Assembly (NCBI GenBank): GCA_051016205.1
Contig: CP136534.1
Location: 1,674,001 to 1,738,000, forward strand
Direction of reading: 5' to 3'
Length of the DNA: 64,000 nucleotides
From: Acuticoccus sp051016205
GTDB lineage: Bacteria > Pseudomonadota > Alphaproteobacteria > Rhizobiales > Amorphaceae
Shown here: piece after piece, positions 44,623-54,601 of the stretch
Layout: each line of letters starts with the position of its first letter
Position numbering within the stretch: position 1 is the stretch's first letter
Notes under the pieces: model-generated
What the model was told of the DNA's origin: nothing
The model's input: only the letters and a program-made list of their open reading frames with translations
Database searches by the model: none
Program-made: the position numbers and the translations under genes

Positions 44623-45338
44623 GACCCTTTGGGCCTGACGCGAGCGGTGAGGGACCGGCTCACACCATCGACGTCCTAGAGCGGGTTGCGGTCAGATGAA
44701 CCCATCAGACCGCGACGAGACCGCTATATTCCGATGGAGTATAGCATCTTATCTGCGTCCGCATGGACGCAGGATGCTTTCGAACGTTGACGGGTGCGCT
44801 CCTCTCACTGCATCAAGTACAGGCCTAACCCATGTCCTTTGCCATGCTTCAGGTTTTGGACAGGGGTCTTAAGAGACTTGCGTGCCGATCCAAGCCCAGG
44901 TCTCGCTTCGCAAGACTGTCGGCCCATCCTGAGAAGTCTAAGGCTGGCGCCCGGCTGTCTTGTTGTCAGGCGGGAGATCCTTCTCCGCGTTTCGGGCTCA
45001 TCGCCCGGACAGGTTCTGAATTCTGCGTCATACCGTGTCCCCGCAAGGTCTGCGCCATTGTGCGCAGCCCGATCCCCGGCGAAGGTGCGCTGACGCGAGG
45101 GTCCGCACTGCACACCAACCCATGCCGTCAGCCCTGAGCTGGCGGCATTTTCACTTTTCGCCGCCGCGCAATGCGACCTTGCCAACACCAAGCAGCTCCA
45201 CGCAGGCCCCGCTCCAACACCCCGATTGCACAAGTCACAGCACAGCCTGTTGGGCGATGGTCGTCCCGTCAACGTCTGGGTGTGCGGGTGCTTTGAGGGC
45301 ACAGCCGCCCAGGCCGCCACATGTACCGGGGAGGGCCG
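44623..45338. other. Gap between flagellin 2 and fliF
   Basis: 716 bases. It contains the mosaic repeat copy 2 (about 44677-44781). The rest shows only short frames without family similarity. The fliF promoter should lie in the right half. Confidence 0.5.
44677..44781. repeat. Mosaic intergenic palindromic repeat, copy 2
   Basis: Starts CTAGAGCGGGTTGCGGTCAG and ends with the near-palindrome TGCGTCCGCATGGACGCA followed by GGATGCT. The head module (AGCGG-TTGCGGTCAGATG) and the tail module are shared with copies 3 and 4; the middle differs (CCGCTATATTCCGATGGAG). Confidence 0.75.
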
Positions 45339-46946
45339 ATGACCGGCCGCGAACACGTCGAGCGGGTGCTCACCAACATGAAAGAGTTGGGCCCGCGCCG
45401 ACTCATAGCATTGGGCGCTGTGGCGCTCGCTACCGTCATCGCCGTCGGGATTGGCGCCAGCTACTTGGCCCAGCCTCAGCGTGCGGTCCTTTATACAGGC
45501 CTTGACCGGGAGGACGTGACCCGAATCGGCGGTGTCCTGTCTGACGCCGGCATCGGGTACGACGTCTCGTCCGATGGGGAGGCCGTCCTCGTCAACCATG
45601 CCGACACCGCCTCGGCGCGCATGCTCCTTGCCGAAAACGGTCTGCCACGCAGCCCGAACGCCGGCTATGAGCTCTTCGACGAACTGGGCTCGTTCGGCCT
45701 CACCTCTTTCATGCAGGAGGTGACGCGGGTGCGTGCCCTTGAGGGCGAACTCGCCAGGACCATTCAGGAAATGCAAGGCGTGACCGCTGCGCGCGTTCAT
45801 CTTGTGATGAGCGACCGAGGCTCGTTCCGCCGACAGCAACGCCCCGCCTCCGCCTCGGTGGTGATCCGCACCGACGGTGCAAGGGGCGATGCCTCCGCCG
45901 ATGCCATCCGCCAGCTTGTGGCAGGCGCCATTCCTGGCATGGAAGTGGGTGGCGTCACCGTTCTGGACACCCGCGGCACGGTGCTCGCCTCGGGCGATGA
46001 TCCCGCCAACCAGTCCACAGGACGCCTGTCGCGCCTCCAGAAGGAAACCAACGAGGGGCTTGAGGAGCAAATCCGCAAGACTCTCGTCCCCTTCCTCGGC
46101 GTGCAGAACTTCACGGTGAGCGTCACCGCGCGCCTCAACATCGACAAAACGCGCGAGAACGAGACCATCTTCGACCCCGAATCACGGGTGGAACGGTCCA
46201 TTCGCACCGTTCGCGAAGAGCAAAGCGCCCGCAACCGCAACATCAACGAGCCCGTCACCGTCCAGCAGAACATCCCCCAGGAAGAATTGGCGGACGCTGA
46301 GGGTGCCGACGCCAGCGAAGACTCAGAGCGCCGGGAAGAACTCACCAACTTTGAAATCTCTACCCGTGTGGTGGAACGGGTGCGCGACGGCTTTGCCATT
46401 GAGAAGCTATCCGTGGCTGTTCTCGTCAATCGCGATCGTCTGGCTGCCAACGCCGGATTGGAAAACGGCGCAACCATAGAGGCTCAGCTCACCGACATCG
46501 AAGCGTTGGTGCGCACAGCCGCAGGCTTTTCCGCCGACCGTGGCGACCAGCTGGAGGTGGCAACGGTGCCGTTCGCGCCTGAGGCCGATCAGCTTGCGCC
46601 GCTGCCGTCCGACGGCTTCTTCGCCACCGTCAACCGCCAACTCGGGACGATATTGAACGCGCTGATCGTTCTCATCGTGGCAGCGCTTCTCATCTGGTTC
46701 GGCCTGCGTCCTGCCGTCAAAGCCCTCACTGCCCAGCGTGAGAGCGCCACCATCAACGAGCTCATTGCCGAGCAGGAAGGCGAGGGGGCCAACACCGCTG
46801 AGGAGGCGGAGACCAACCTCATCGAGGACCTGAAGGCCAAGATGAACAAGACGCCGCAAAAGCGTCTGGAGCAGTTGGTGGACTACGACTCAGAGAAAGC
46901 CGCTGCCCTGCTGAAGCAGTGGCTCCTCCAAGCCGAGCGTGCCTAA
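45339..46946 (+). CDS. fliF: FliF, flagellar MS-ring protein
   Basis: About 535 residues from ATG 45339, with GGAGGG upstream; an ATG six codons earlier (45321) is possible. The first membrane helix (RLIALGAVALATVIAVGIGA) and the second near the C-terminus (ALIVLIVAALLIWFGLRPAV) bracket the ring-building motifs: LFDELGSFGLTSFMQEVTRV and RARLNID-type segments. The cytosolic C-terminal tail (QLVDYDSEKAAALLKQWL) contacts FliG. Confidence 0.95.
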   Translation: MTGREHVERVLTNMKELGPRRLIALGAVALATVIAVGIGASYLAQPQRAVLYTGLDREDVTRIGGVLSDAGIGYDVSSDGEAVLVNHADTASARMLLAENGLPRSPNAGYELFDELGSFGLTSFMQEVTRVRALEGELARTIQEMQGVTAARVHLVMSDRGSFRRQQRPASASVVIRTDGARGDASADAIRQLVAGAIPGMEVGGVTVLDTRGTVLASGDDPANQSTGRLSRLQKETNEGLEEQIRKTLVPFLGVQNFTVSVTARLNIDKTRENETIFDPESRVERSIRTVREEQSARNRNINEPVTVQQNIPQEELADAEGADASEDSERREELTNFEISTRVVERVRDGFAIEKLSVAVLVNRDRLAANAGLENGATIEAQLTDIEALVRTAAGFSADRGDQLEVATVPFAPEADQLAPLPSDGFFATVNRQLGTILNALIVLIVAALLIWFGLRPAVKALTAQRESATINELIAEQEGEGANTAEEAETNLIEDLKAKMNKTPQKRLEQLVDYDSEKAAALLKQWLLQAERA

Positions 46947-47820
46947 CGTGCGCCGGTTCAACGACACCCTTCCGGTCCTGCGTGAAGCGCTGGCCGATGC
47001 CCCCCCGCCGCTCCTTGCCGAGGGGGTGCCGCCGGGCGCCTTCTCCCCGGCCAAGCTGGCCAAGATCATCGCTGATGTTCGCCAGGCCAATCTCGACCTG
47101 GAGGGTAAGTCATCCGCTGGCGAGGCGGGCGGCGCTGCCAAGACCAGGCAGAGGTCAGCGGTCAGGCCTATCGACGCGAAAGACCTTCTGGCCCCGCGCG
47201 AGCGACGGCCTCGTGAGGACCAGGCAAGCGGACCCCACAAGGCCCACGACACCTCAGTGCTCGACCATGCCAGTGGCGATGGCGAGAACGACGGCGCTGA
47301 ACCGGATGCGCCTGACCTCACCCCCGAGGCCGCCCTGGAGGCCGCCGTCCAGGCAAGGCTCGAGACGGCGCTCGAGGCTGCGCGGAAAGACCATGAGGCA
47401 GAACGAGACCACGCGCTCCAAACCGCGCGCAACCAATGGGTGGAGAATGAGGGCAAAGCTCTGGCGCAGGCCATCGAGGCAAGCTTCGTGACGCTCCACG
47501 AAACCTTGTCGGACGCCATTGGCCGCTGCGTTGCCAAGCTTTGGGATGCCCGTGTGCAGGAGATGGCTGTGGAACGCTTTGCTGCCATGCTGGAGAAAAA
47601 CACCTCTCCCTCTGCCCGCAACACAAGCCTGACGGTGCGCGGCCCTGTCGACCTGTTGGAGGCCACAAAGGCCGCGCTTGAGAGCGCCGACGGCATCAAC
47701 TTCGACCCGGCTGACCAGCCTGAAATCACGGTCGACATCGGCAAAACGCGCATCGAAACGGCCGTGACCCTGTGGTCGCAGCAAATGAAACGGGCGGTGG
47801 AGGCTTCAGAACATGGCTGA
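46939..47820 (+). CDS. FliH-like export ATPase regulator
   Basis: 293 residues from a GTG overlapping the fliF end. A disordered N-terminal half is followed by a long helical stretch (ALEAAVQARLETALEAARKD) and a C-terminal domain (LTVRGPVDLLEATKAALESA, then QPEITVDIGKTRIETAVTLW) resembling FliH. No other fliH is seen, and FliI is encoded in the minus-strand operon. Assignment rests on the helix-plus-domain pattern and on position after fliF. Confidence 0.72.
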   Translation: MPNVRRFNDTLPVLREALADAPPPLLAEGVPPGAFSPAKLAKIIADVRQANLDLEGKSSAGEAGGAAKTRQRSAVRPIDAKDLLAPRERRPREDQASGPHKAHDTSVLDHASGDGENDGAEPDAPDLTPEAALEAAVQARLETALEAARKDHEAERDHALQTARNQWVENEGKALAQAIEASFVTLHETLSDAIGRCVAKLWDARVQEMAVERFAAMLEKNTSPSARNTSLTVRGPVDLLEATKAALESADGINFDPADQPEITVDIGKTRIETAVTLWSQQMKRAVEASEHG

Positions 47821-49171
47821 CAAGAGCAACGAGCTCATTGTTCTGCGCCGGATCGTCCAAGAGCCGGAAAAGAAGAAAGGCGGCGTGTGGAAGATTGCCC
47901 ACGCCGACTTCATGACAGCAATGATGGCTTTCTTCCTTATCATGTGGCTCGTCAACGCCACCGATGAGGAGTTGAAGAAGTCCATCGCCAACTACTTCAA
48001 CCCTCTCAACCTCGTCCAAGCCCCTACCGACAAGCGCGGTATTCAAGAGCCCGATGAGGAAAACCGCCCGCCGTCGAGCGGCGATGAAGCCGGGCGGGAG
48101 GCAGGCACGCGCCCCCTTGGCGCCAACAGCCCCGGCGACCAGGGCGCCCGGCCGGGCGGCGGCACAGTAGAGGAGGGCGATGACAGGCGCATGGATTCCG
48201 TCGGCGCATTGGAGGAAACCGACGGCGCCGTCTTCCATGACCCTTACGCGGTGATGGCCTCCACCGCCTCCGACATCGATCCCGACACCCCTGTTGCCAT
48301 CGATGTGCCCGAATCCACCCTCGGCACCCAAGGCACGACGTCAAGAAGTGAGACAGAGCGCGACCCCTTCGACCCTGCCTACTGGCAGGTCACCCCCACA
48401 AGACCTGCCCAAACCCTTCGTCCCGGGACGCCTGACACAGTGGACGCACCCCAGCCGGGCGATACCATCGATGCCGCCGCACCCCCGCGCACAGGGACGA
48501 GCGACATGGCGGCCACCGTCGCCGCACCTGCCATCACCGCAGGCTCCCTGCGCGATGCCGACGGCCGTGAAGCCGCAGCTCTCAACGACATCGGTCCCCA
48601 GTCCGACATTGCCTCGCAAATTCTCCTTGAGGAGGCGGCCCAGCGCCAAGCCGGCACCGCTGCCGAGGTAGAAGCGGCGCTGACCGAGGCTGAGAAAGCC
48701 GCAAGGCAGCGCCAGGACGCGGTGGACACAGCGGCAGGTGCCATCCGCGATGCGCTGGCAGGGGTCACCGCGGAGGTGGACGTGACCACACAAGCCGACG
48801 CTGTTCTGATCAGCCTCACCGACGACGATGCCTTCTCCATGTTCGCCATTGGCTCGGCCGAACCCTCATCAGAAGCGGTGGATCTTTTCTCCCGTGTTGC
48901 CGGCGCATTGTCGGGTCGCGACGGCACCATCGTTGTGCGCGGCCATACCGATGCGCGCCCGTTCCGCTCAGGCGTGTCGGACAACTGGGTGCTGTCCTTT
49001 GCCCGCGCCCATGCTGCCAAGCAGGCCCTCACCGAAAGCGGGATCGACGAGACGAGGATTGCCCGCGTGGAAGGCCTTGCAGACCGCGAACCCAAGCGAG
49101 ACGACGATCCCTTCGCTGACGAAAACCGCCGCATCGAGATCCTCTACGAGCCCACTGGAGAGGCGCCATGA
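47813..49171 (+). CDS. motB: MotB, stator subunit with OmpA-like domain
   Basis: 452 residues. One membrane helix near the N-terminus with the proton-binding Asp D32 (HADFMTAMMAFFLIMWLVNA), then a long Ala/Pro/Asp-rich periplasmic linker (about 70-330), and the C-terminal OmpA/peptidoglycan-binding domain (IVVRGHTDARPFRSG, then NRRIEILYEP). Longer than enteric MotB (308) because of the linker, as in rhizobia, where MotC is thought to contact it. Confidence 0.96.
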   Translation: MADKSNELIVLRRIVQEPEKKKGGVWKIAHADFMTAMMAFFLIMWLVNATDEELKKSIANYFNPLNLVQAPTDKRGIQEPDEENRPPSSGDEAGREAGTRPLGANSPGDQGARPGGGTVEEGDDRRMDSVGALEETDGAVFHDPYAVMASTASDIDPDTPVAIDVPESTLGTQGTTSRSETERDPFDPAYWQVTPTRPAQTLRPGTPDTVDAPQPGDTIDAAAPPRTGTSDMAATVAAPAITAGSLRDADGREAAALNDIGPQSDIASQILLEEAAQRQAGTAAEVEAALTEAEKAARQRQDAVDTAAGAIRDALAGVTAEVDVTTQADAVLISLTDDDAFSMFAIGSAEPSSEAVDLFSRVAGALSGRDGTIVVRGHTDARPFRSGVSDNWVLSFARAHAAKQALTESGIDETRIARVEGLADREPKRDDDPFADENRRIEILYEPTGEAP

Positions 49172-51468
49172 GCCATTGGCTAAGGGTTTTGCCTTTGGCG
49201 GTGGCAGGGCTTGCGGCCACCTTCGCCACGTCCGCAGCATTGGGTGGCGACAGCAACGCCGGCCTTATCAGCGACCCCGTGCGCGTCGTCGGCCCCACGC
49301 TGAACTGGAGCATGTGGCCCCAAACGGGTGTGTCGGATGGCCGTGTGGTGGCAAAGACACGCACCACGGTGGAGGTGGCGCCTCTGAGGAAGGCTGCGCG
49401 CCTGCCACGGTCGCCGGACCGCGCCTTCGCCGTCGTTGAAACTGTGAAGGATCCTCAATCGGGCGAAAGCGCGGAGACCACAGCCGCAATCTTAAGGCGC
49501 GCCGCCGCCATCGAGGCCGAGGCAAGGCGCAAACGACGCGCATCGCGTCTGTTCGCTCCGCCAATCGCGCCCGCGCCACCTTTCCAGTCCAGGCAATGGA
49601 CGGCGCCCCAAGCGAATTGGTCCGCCGCACCGCGTTGGACCAAAGCGCCCGTCAAATGGACGTCACCCAGCACCGGGTCGACTTCGTCGGTAGACGCTCC
49701 CGTGCCGGGAATTGCTCAACCCGAGACAACCACCGCGCCCACCCCAGAGTCCAAAGACCAACGCACCGTCCTCATCGGTTCAGCCCAAAGGGCTGTGCCC
49801 GCCAGCCCGGCCGGAGCCAATCTCCCCGACGCAAATGCTGCCGGGTCGACGGCCGCCACCGTTCTCGTGCATGTTGAGGGTCGCCCTATCCCTCGCGCTA
49901 AACCGGTCGCACGCAAACTAGGACCTGCCACCATCGAGACGGGATCGGCACGGATTCCTGCCCGCGCCGCCGTCGCGTTGCCCGATGGTATGCCCCGCCC
50001 CAACCCCAGGCGCGTTGTCCTCGCGCCGCCCGGCGCCGGGATCGTCGGCCGTGTCGGAACGTCACCCGCCACCCCGCCCCGGAGCGAAACCGACACCGCC
50101 ACAACGCCGTCCGCGCCTGGTGTACCTGAGGACACGGTAGCCGCCATTGACGCTCGACAAGGCCCATCACCCTCTGACGATGCAACGAAATCGGACGACC
50201 TGCAGGAGCTATCCGCCGCACAGGAGGCTGCCAAAACCGAGGAAGCCGACCCGCAAAGCGCCCCGCGAGCCGATCCTATCCCGCGCTCTCCCGAAGGCCC
50301 ATCGCCGTACCGCATGGTGCGTACCCTCACCGCCCTTCAGGATGATATTGCACGCGGATCCACCGCAGCCCTCAGAGCGCAGCGTGTCGTCCTGCGCCGC
50401 ATTGCCGATCGCTTCCCGTCGATCGTCGAAACCGACTGGCTTCAGCCCCACAACACCAACGCTCTGGCTGTCTACGCGCTGTCGGGCGGTGAGCCGAGGG
50501 TGGTACGCGCCATTGTTGAAGGAACGGCGTTCGATGCACCCATGGACGCCGTCCTTGCCGGTGCGCTCGCTTATATGGAAGGCCGCGCTGGCGATGCCAG
50601 ACGTCACCTTTCCACCGTGTTAGGGCGCGATCTTCCGCCCTCAGTGCAGGGTGCCTTCGCCCTCGCCGCTGCCGCGCTGGAGGTTGAGGGCGATCCGCAA
50701 AAAGCACTCAACTATCTAGACACCGCCCGCTATGCCGCGCCCGCAACGCTGGTGGAGGAGGCTGCCTTGCGCCGCGCAATTCTCATCAGTGCCGAGCTTG
50801 ACGATGCGGTCCGCTTCGAGCCTTTGGTCAGCCGCTACCTGCGCAAGTTTCGAAATTCCATCTACGCAGGCAACTTTCGCCAGCGCCTTGCAGCGGCCAT
50901 CACCCGCATGAGTTTCGCCCGCGAGCCAAGCGCGTTCAGGCGCCTAGAGGTGATGTTTGACCCGATGACCGCGGCCGGCCGGCAGGAACTCTACCTCCAC
51001 CTTGCCCGCGCCGCCGTCGAAGCCGGTAACCATGAAGCCGCCGCCGTTGCCGCTCAACACGTCCTTGAAACCGCCGACCCACAGTCGCTGGACCACACGC
51101 GCGCCCGCCTTTACCTCGCCGCCGCAAGGATCGTGGACCCAGAGGAAGTGCAGGGCGCCGTCGGCGATCTCAACGCGCTGAGCACCATCGCACTTCCTGA
51201 TGATGACAAGGCTCTGCTGCGCGCCGCCATCGCACTGTCGGATAACGTGGTGTCCTTGCCGAGCGCGCAACCTCCCGCTGCTCCAGCATCCTCGTTTGCA
51301 GATGGCAGCGTGGAAGCGCGCACGTCCTCCAGCGCCGCCTGGTTGGAGGAGCGCGAGGCTGGGGATGAGGCCGGGCTCGACGGCCCATTCGCCATGCCAC
51401 TTGCTGTAGAAGCCCGCGTTGCCGAAGCGCTCGCGTCGGTGGATGCCCTCCTGGAGGAAAACAGATGA
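49168..51468 (+). CDS. motC: MotC-like periplasmic motility protein
   Basis: 766 residues with a signal peptide (LPLAVAGLAATFATSAALGG). The first half is Pro, Ala and Thr-rich and looks disordered. The second half carries the MotC-type helical repeats (MVRTLTALQDDIARGSTAAL, NTNALAVYALSGGEPRVVRA). In Sinorhizobium MotC is periplasmic, needed for motility and bound to MotB. It is considerably longer than the Sinorhizobium protein as I remember it (about 430), mainly from the disordered part. It overlaps motB and fliK by ATGA. Confidence 0.85.
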   Translation: MSHWLRVLPLAVAGLAATFATSAALGGDSNAGLISDPVRVVGPTLNWSMWPQTGVSDGRVVAKTRTTVEVAPLRKAARLPRSPDRAFAVVETVKDPQSGESAETTAAILRRAAAIEAEARRKRRASRLFAPPIAPAPPFQSRQWTAPQANWSAAPRWTKAPVKWTSPSTGSTSSVDAPVPGIAQPETTTAPTPESKDQRTVLIGSAQRAVPASPAGANLPDANAAGSTAATVLVHVEGRPIPRAKPVARKLGPATIETGSARIPARAAVALPDGMPRPNPRRVVLAPPGAGIVGRVGTSPATPPRSETDTATTPSAPGVPEDTVAAIDARQGPSPSDDATKSDDLQELSAAQEAAKTEEADPQSAPRADPIPRSPEGPSPYRMVRTLTALQDDIARGSTAALRAQRVVLRRIADRFPSIVETDWLQPHNTNALAVYALSGGEPRVVRAIVEGTAFDAPMDAVLAGALAYMEGRAGDARRHLSTVLGRDLPPSVQGAFALAAAALEVEGDPQKALNYLDTARYAAPATLVEEAALRRAILISAELDDAVRFEPLVSRYLRKFRNSIYAGNFRQRLAAAITRMSFAREPSAFRRLEVMFDPMTAAGRQELYLHLARAAVEAGNHEAAAVAAQHVLETADPQSLDHTRARLYLAAARIVDPEEVQGAVGDLNALSTIALPDDDKALLRAAIALSDNVVSLPSAQPPAAPASSFADGSVEARTSSSAAWLEEREAGDEAGLDGPFAMPLAVEARVAEALASVDALLEENR

Positions 51469-52964
51469 CGCGTGTCGTCCCCAACCCCTTGCCCACACAA
51501 TCTGCCAAGACGTCTGCCCCAGCCGCTGCCGTGCCGGGCTTTGAGACGGCCATGTCACAGGCTGCACGCGGTGGGGAGCAGCCCTCAAACCCTTTCCCCG
51601 GCAGTGTCGCAACCAGTTCCGCGCCTGCGAGCGATGCCGTCCGCGCTCTCCTGCAAGACCCTGACACTGGAGCAGGAGGGCAAAACCGAAAAAGAACGAC
51701 CACGCCGTTCAACGCCTCAGACGTCCTCGCCAAGAGCACAGACACCAACGCCGCCAACGGTGCCACGCCTGCAGAAGACACCTTGGTGTCGGCGCGCCGC
51801 CTGATGGACGTCCTCGCCAACGAGCGCCCCACCGCAATCAACCCGTCTCAGACCTCGACCTCGGATGCACCGGTTGACCCCAGCCGAACTCTCCTCGACC
51901 CATTCGCAAACGGGGGCCCAACTCCGCAGGTGACTGAGGTTGCAAGCGACCCCGCCACGCAGCGTCCCCAAGCTGGGTCAGTAGGGGCCCGCATTGCGCT
52001 ACCAAACACGTCAATGGAGACGCGGGCTGGCGTGGCAACGCCGTCTGGTGCGATGGATGTGGCGAGTGGCCAGCCGTCCCCAGTCAACGGCGAGGGCCGC
52101 GCGTTTCCGTCGACTGCCTCACCCCTCATCCCCAGCGATCAACTGGGATTGGCAAGAAGCAAGCCACAAGCGGTCGCCGAGGCCATCGCGCGCACCGGGG
52201 ACCCCTCCGCCGCCCGCTTGCCCCTGCAGACACAGATCGACCCCGTGCGCCTCACACACGCCGTTCTTTCCAGCGCAGCGCAAGACAATGCAGGCAAACC
52301 GTTCACCAGCGCGCGGCTGGACGGTGGCAGGGACGTGCCGCCACCCCAAGTGGTTCGGCGCGAAACCCATTTTCCCGTCATCCAACGCACCGATCCGACA
52401 TCGCCGCCCCTTCGCACGCCGCCGGACACCTTACCCATGGCAACCCAGACCGGGCAGGGGGCGAGCCCTGCCAGCCCCTCAGCGTGGTACAGCTTCGATC
52501 GGTTGGCGCCGCAGGTCTTCACCGCGCTCTCAGGTGCCAGTGGCGCCGCCGCCGACGGCGCGACAACCCGGCTCGCACCTCCACCAGCAGTCACACCGTC
52601 GATGGCCATGGGCCCCGTGAAGGTGATCGAAATTGCGCTTCAACCGGCGACACTGGGCTCTTTGACGGTAACCATACGTCTCTCCCCAAGCGGGCTGAAA
52701 GTGAGCGTTGCGGCCACCGAGCGCGAAACCGCCCGCACACTGTCTGAAGACAGCGCCGCCATGGCCGATCTTGTGAAATTGGCGGGTTACGAGGTGGAGG
52801 AGATCGACATCGCCTTCGCTCCCGTAACAGCGATCGCAAGTGGCACAGAGAACAGCCCAGTCACGCCCCCCTCGCCAAACCGTTTAGAAGTCACCGAAGC
52901 CGCATCGAAAAGGCCGGCACCGAGAGGCGAGCAGAGCGGAACCGCTCGATCCATCACAGTGTAA
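51465..52964 (+). CDS. fliK: FliK, hook-length control protein
   Basis: 499 residues. A long Thr/Pro/Ser/Ala-rich ruler region occupies the first 380 residues. The C-terminal Flg_hook domain is clear: IEIALQPATLGSLTVTIRLS, then LKVSVAATERETARTLSEDS. It measures hook length and triggers the FlhB switch. It closes the motB-motC-fliK set. Confidence 0.9.
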   Translation: MTRVVPNPLPTQSAKTSAPAAAVPGFETAMSQAARGGEQPSNPFPGSVATSSAPASDAVRALLQDPDTGAGGQNRKRTTTPFNASDVLAKSTDTNAANGATPAEDTLVSARRLMDVLANERPTAINPSQTSTSDAPVDPSRTLLDPFANGGPTPQVTEVASDPATQRPQAGSVGARIALPNTSMETRAGVATPSGAMDVASGQPSPVNGEGRAFPSTASPLIPSDQLGLARSKPQAVAEAIARTGDPSAARLPLQTQIDPVRLTHAVLSSAAQDNAGKPFTSARLDGGRDVPPPQVVRRETHFPVIQRTDPTSPPLRTPPDTLPMATQTGQGASPASPSAWYSFDRLAPQVFTALSGASGAAADGATTRLAPPPAVTPSMAMGPVKVIEIALQPATLGSLTVTIRLSPSGLKVSVAATERETARTLSEDSAAMADLVKLAGYEVEEIDIAFAPVTAIASGTENSPVTPPSPNRLEVTEAASKRPAPRGEQSGTARSITV

Positions 52965-53252
52965 CGCTGCCATGTCCAGCACAACGAAATACCCAGTCGG
53001 CCGCGTTGCGCCGATGGCCTCCAAGTCGGTTTGCGGCCAGATGGAACGGTTCGACCACAAGAAAAGCGTTCTATGTCAAAGGAATAGAGCGTCTTATCTA
53101 CGTCCGTATGGACGCAGGATGCTCTAGCAGGCTGTAAAAAAGTTGCGTTGAGGCTCGCATGGCGAGTGTGCTCGCGCTGTGTGGGCAATCGGCTGATGCG
53201 CGAATGGGACAGGCGGACCGATTGGGCGATCCGGAGAGGCGATCGGCCGGCA
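52965..53252. other. Gap after fliK with repeat copy 3 and IS1182-like left end
   Basis: Contains the repeat copy 3 and then the left terminus of the IS1182-like remnant starting at 53128. No gene seen. Confidence 0.55.
53024..53127. repeat. Mosaic intergenic palindromic repeat, copy 3
   Basis: Runs from GGTTTGCGGCCAGATGGAAC, through CAAAGGAATAGAGC, to the palindrome ACGTCCGTATGGACGCAGGATGCTCTAG. It is a near full-length copy in plus orientation. Its last four bases, CTAG, are also the apparent target duplication of the IS1182-like element. Confidence 0.82.
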
Positions 53253-53330
53253 TCAGGGCACAGTGAGGTTCGCAAGGCGCCGCAAAATGTAAACCGCGGC
53301 CACCATGGTGAAGCTCGTGTCGACTTTAGG
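53253..53330 (-). pseudogene. C-terminal fragment of the IS1182-like transposase
   Basis: Minus-strand reading gives PKVDTSFTMVAAVYILRRLA, NLTVP, then stop at 53253-53255. This resembles the conserved C-terminal helix of IS1182/IS5-superfamily transposases (xFxLxxAAYNLxRLxxL). It is the piece missing from the truncated transposase at 56818-57792. Confidence 0.55.
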
Positions 53331-53593
53331 CGATGGATCTGTAATTCGCTCTGGTGTTGCGGTGTGCCGTCGAGGGTTTCATTGATCTGTCCGCACTGAC
53401 GGTCCGCGAGGTATTGGACGCCGAGCGCTATGGGGTCTCACAAGGGCGGGTGGTGCAATGACTCGAAGCGGGCTCTGGCGGGCCAGGCCCATCCGCTACG
53501 TTCGCAACTCATCCGTCCCTGCGTCCCCTCTCGGGACACCGCCATCGGGTCAGCGAACGCCACACCCTTCTGGCCTTCTCAGACGACTCCCTC
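53331..53593. other. Gap next to the IS110 transposase; candidate place for the IS110 non-coding RNA
   Basis: 260 bases with no recognisable gene, downstream of the IS110 transposase stop. IS1111-type members of the IS110 family carry their guide (bridge) RNA on this side; others carry it upstream, where only about 80 bases are available here. I could not fold the RNA or define element ends, so this is only a suggestion. Confidence 0.3.
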
Positions 53594-54601
53594 TCAGGCC
53601 TCAAACAAAGTGCCGTCGCGCAGCATCGCATGCATGATCACCCCAAGGCGGCGGGCCAGCGCGACGCGGGCCTTTCTCAGCCCGCGTCGTCGCGCGATCT
53701 TTAGCGCCCACGTCTTTAAATCAAAGGTCCGGCGGCTGCGGGTAAGGATGGAGTTGGCGGCCTCGTAGAGAAGTTTGCGCACCATCGCGTCACCTTGCTT
53801 GGTGATTCGGCCGACCCAGTCCAGCTCGCCGGATTGATGGCGTTTAGGCACCAGGCCGAAGGTGGCGCCGACCGAGCGGGAGCGCTTGAAGCGGCTGGCG
53901 TCGTCGACCGCGGCGGCGAAGGCTGCTGCGGTCTGCACCCCCACACCGGGGATGCTCATGAGGATCTGGCAGGCGCTCGACCGGCGGCTGAGCGCGATGA
54001 GCACACGGTCGAGTTCTCTGATCTGCTGAACCAGCCGTTCGCGCACAGCGAGAAGCGATGCGATCGCCTCGCCGAGGCCTGGCACACCGGTCGCCACCTC
54101 GGCGCGGGTGACGAAGTCCTTGCCCTGGCCGGGACCGACCTTGATGCCGAACGACACGCACAATCCGCGGATCGTGTTGTCCAGCCGGACGCGGGCTTCG
54201 ACGAGGTGCGAACGGGCCGTGATCACCGATCGCACGCCCTGCGCCGGGGCCGACTTGACGTGCACCTCCTTGGTGAAGCCGGTCCGTGCCAGCTGCGCCA
54301 GGCCCGCTGCATCGCTCGGATCGGTCTTGTTGGCCTTCATCGCCTTCAGGCTCTGGTGGGCCTGGACCGCATCAACGCAAACCACAGCGATGCCGAGTTC
54401 CCGGAGACCGAGGCAGATCGCGGCCGCCATCCGCCCGGTCTCGATCACCGCGCGCTCAACCGAACCGATATCCGAAAGCGCCTCTGCCATCGCTGCCGGC
54501 GTGCTCTCCACCTTCATCGAGGCGACCTTGTTGCCCGCGTCGTCGACTACGCAGATCGCGGTCGTCTCCATCGACAGGTCCAGTCCAGCGTATCGGCTCA
54601 T
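53594..54601 (-). CDS. IS110-family transposase (DEDD type)
   Basis: 335 residues from ATG 54601 (MSRYAGLDLSMETTAICVVD). The N-terminal DEDD_Tnp_IS110 RuvC-like domain has its acidic residues in GLDLSMETT and TDPSDAAGLA. The C-terminal Transposase_20 domain carries MSIPGVGVQTAAAFAAAV, then ATFGLVPKRHQSGELDWVGR. It looks full length and undamaged, unlike its neighbours. Such enzymes are guided by an element-encoded RNA. Confidence 0.93.
   Translation of the reverse strand: MSRYAGLDLSMETTAICVVDDAGNKVASMKVESTPAAMAEALSDIGSVERAVIETGRMAAAICLGLRELGIAVVCVDAVQAHQSLKAMKANKTDPSDAAGLAQLARTGFTKEVHVKSAPAQGVRSVITARSHLVEARVRLDNTIRGLCVSFGIKVGPGQGKDFVTRAEVATGVPGLGEAIASLLAVRERLVQQIRELDRVLIALSRRSSACQILMSIPGVGVQTAAAFAAAVDDASRFKRSRSVGATFGLVPKRHQSGELDWVGRITKQGDAMVRKLLYEAANSILTRSRRTFDLKTWALKIARRRGLRKARVALARRLGVIMHAMLRDGTLFEA

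Noticed and set aside
44805..46070. A 421-codon open frame antisense to fliF and its upstream gap
   Set aside because: It lies opposite a clear fliF, shows no family motif, and long antisense frames are expected at this GC content.
53331..53460. A 37-codon plus-strand frame reading IDLSALTVREVLDAERYGVS
   Set aside because: Looks coding-like but has no start codon, no family match and sits among IS debris.
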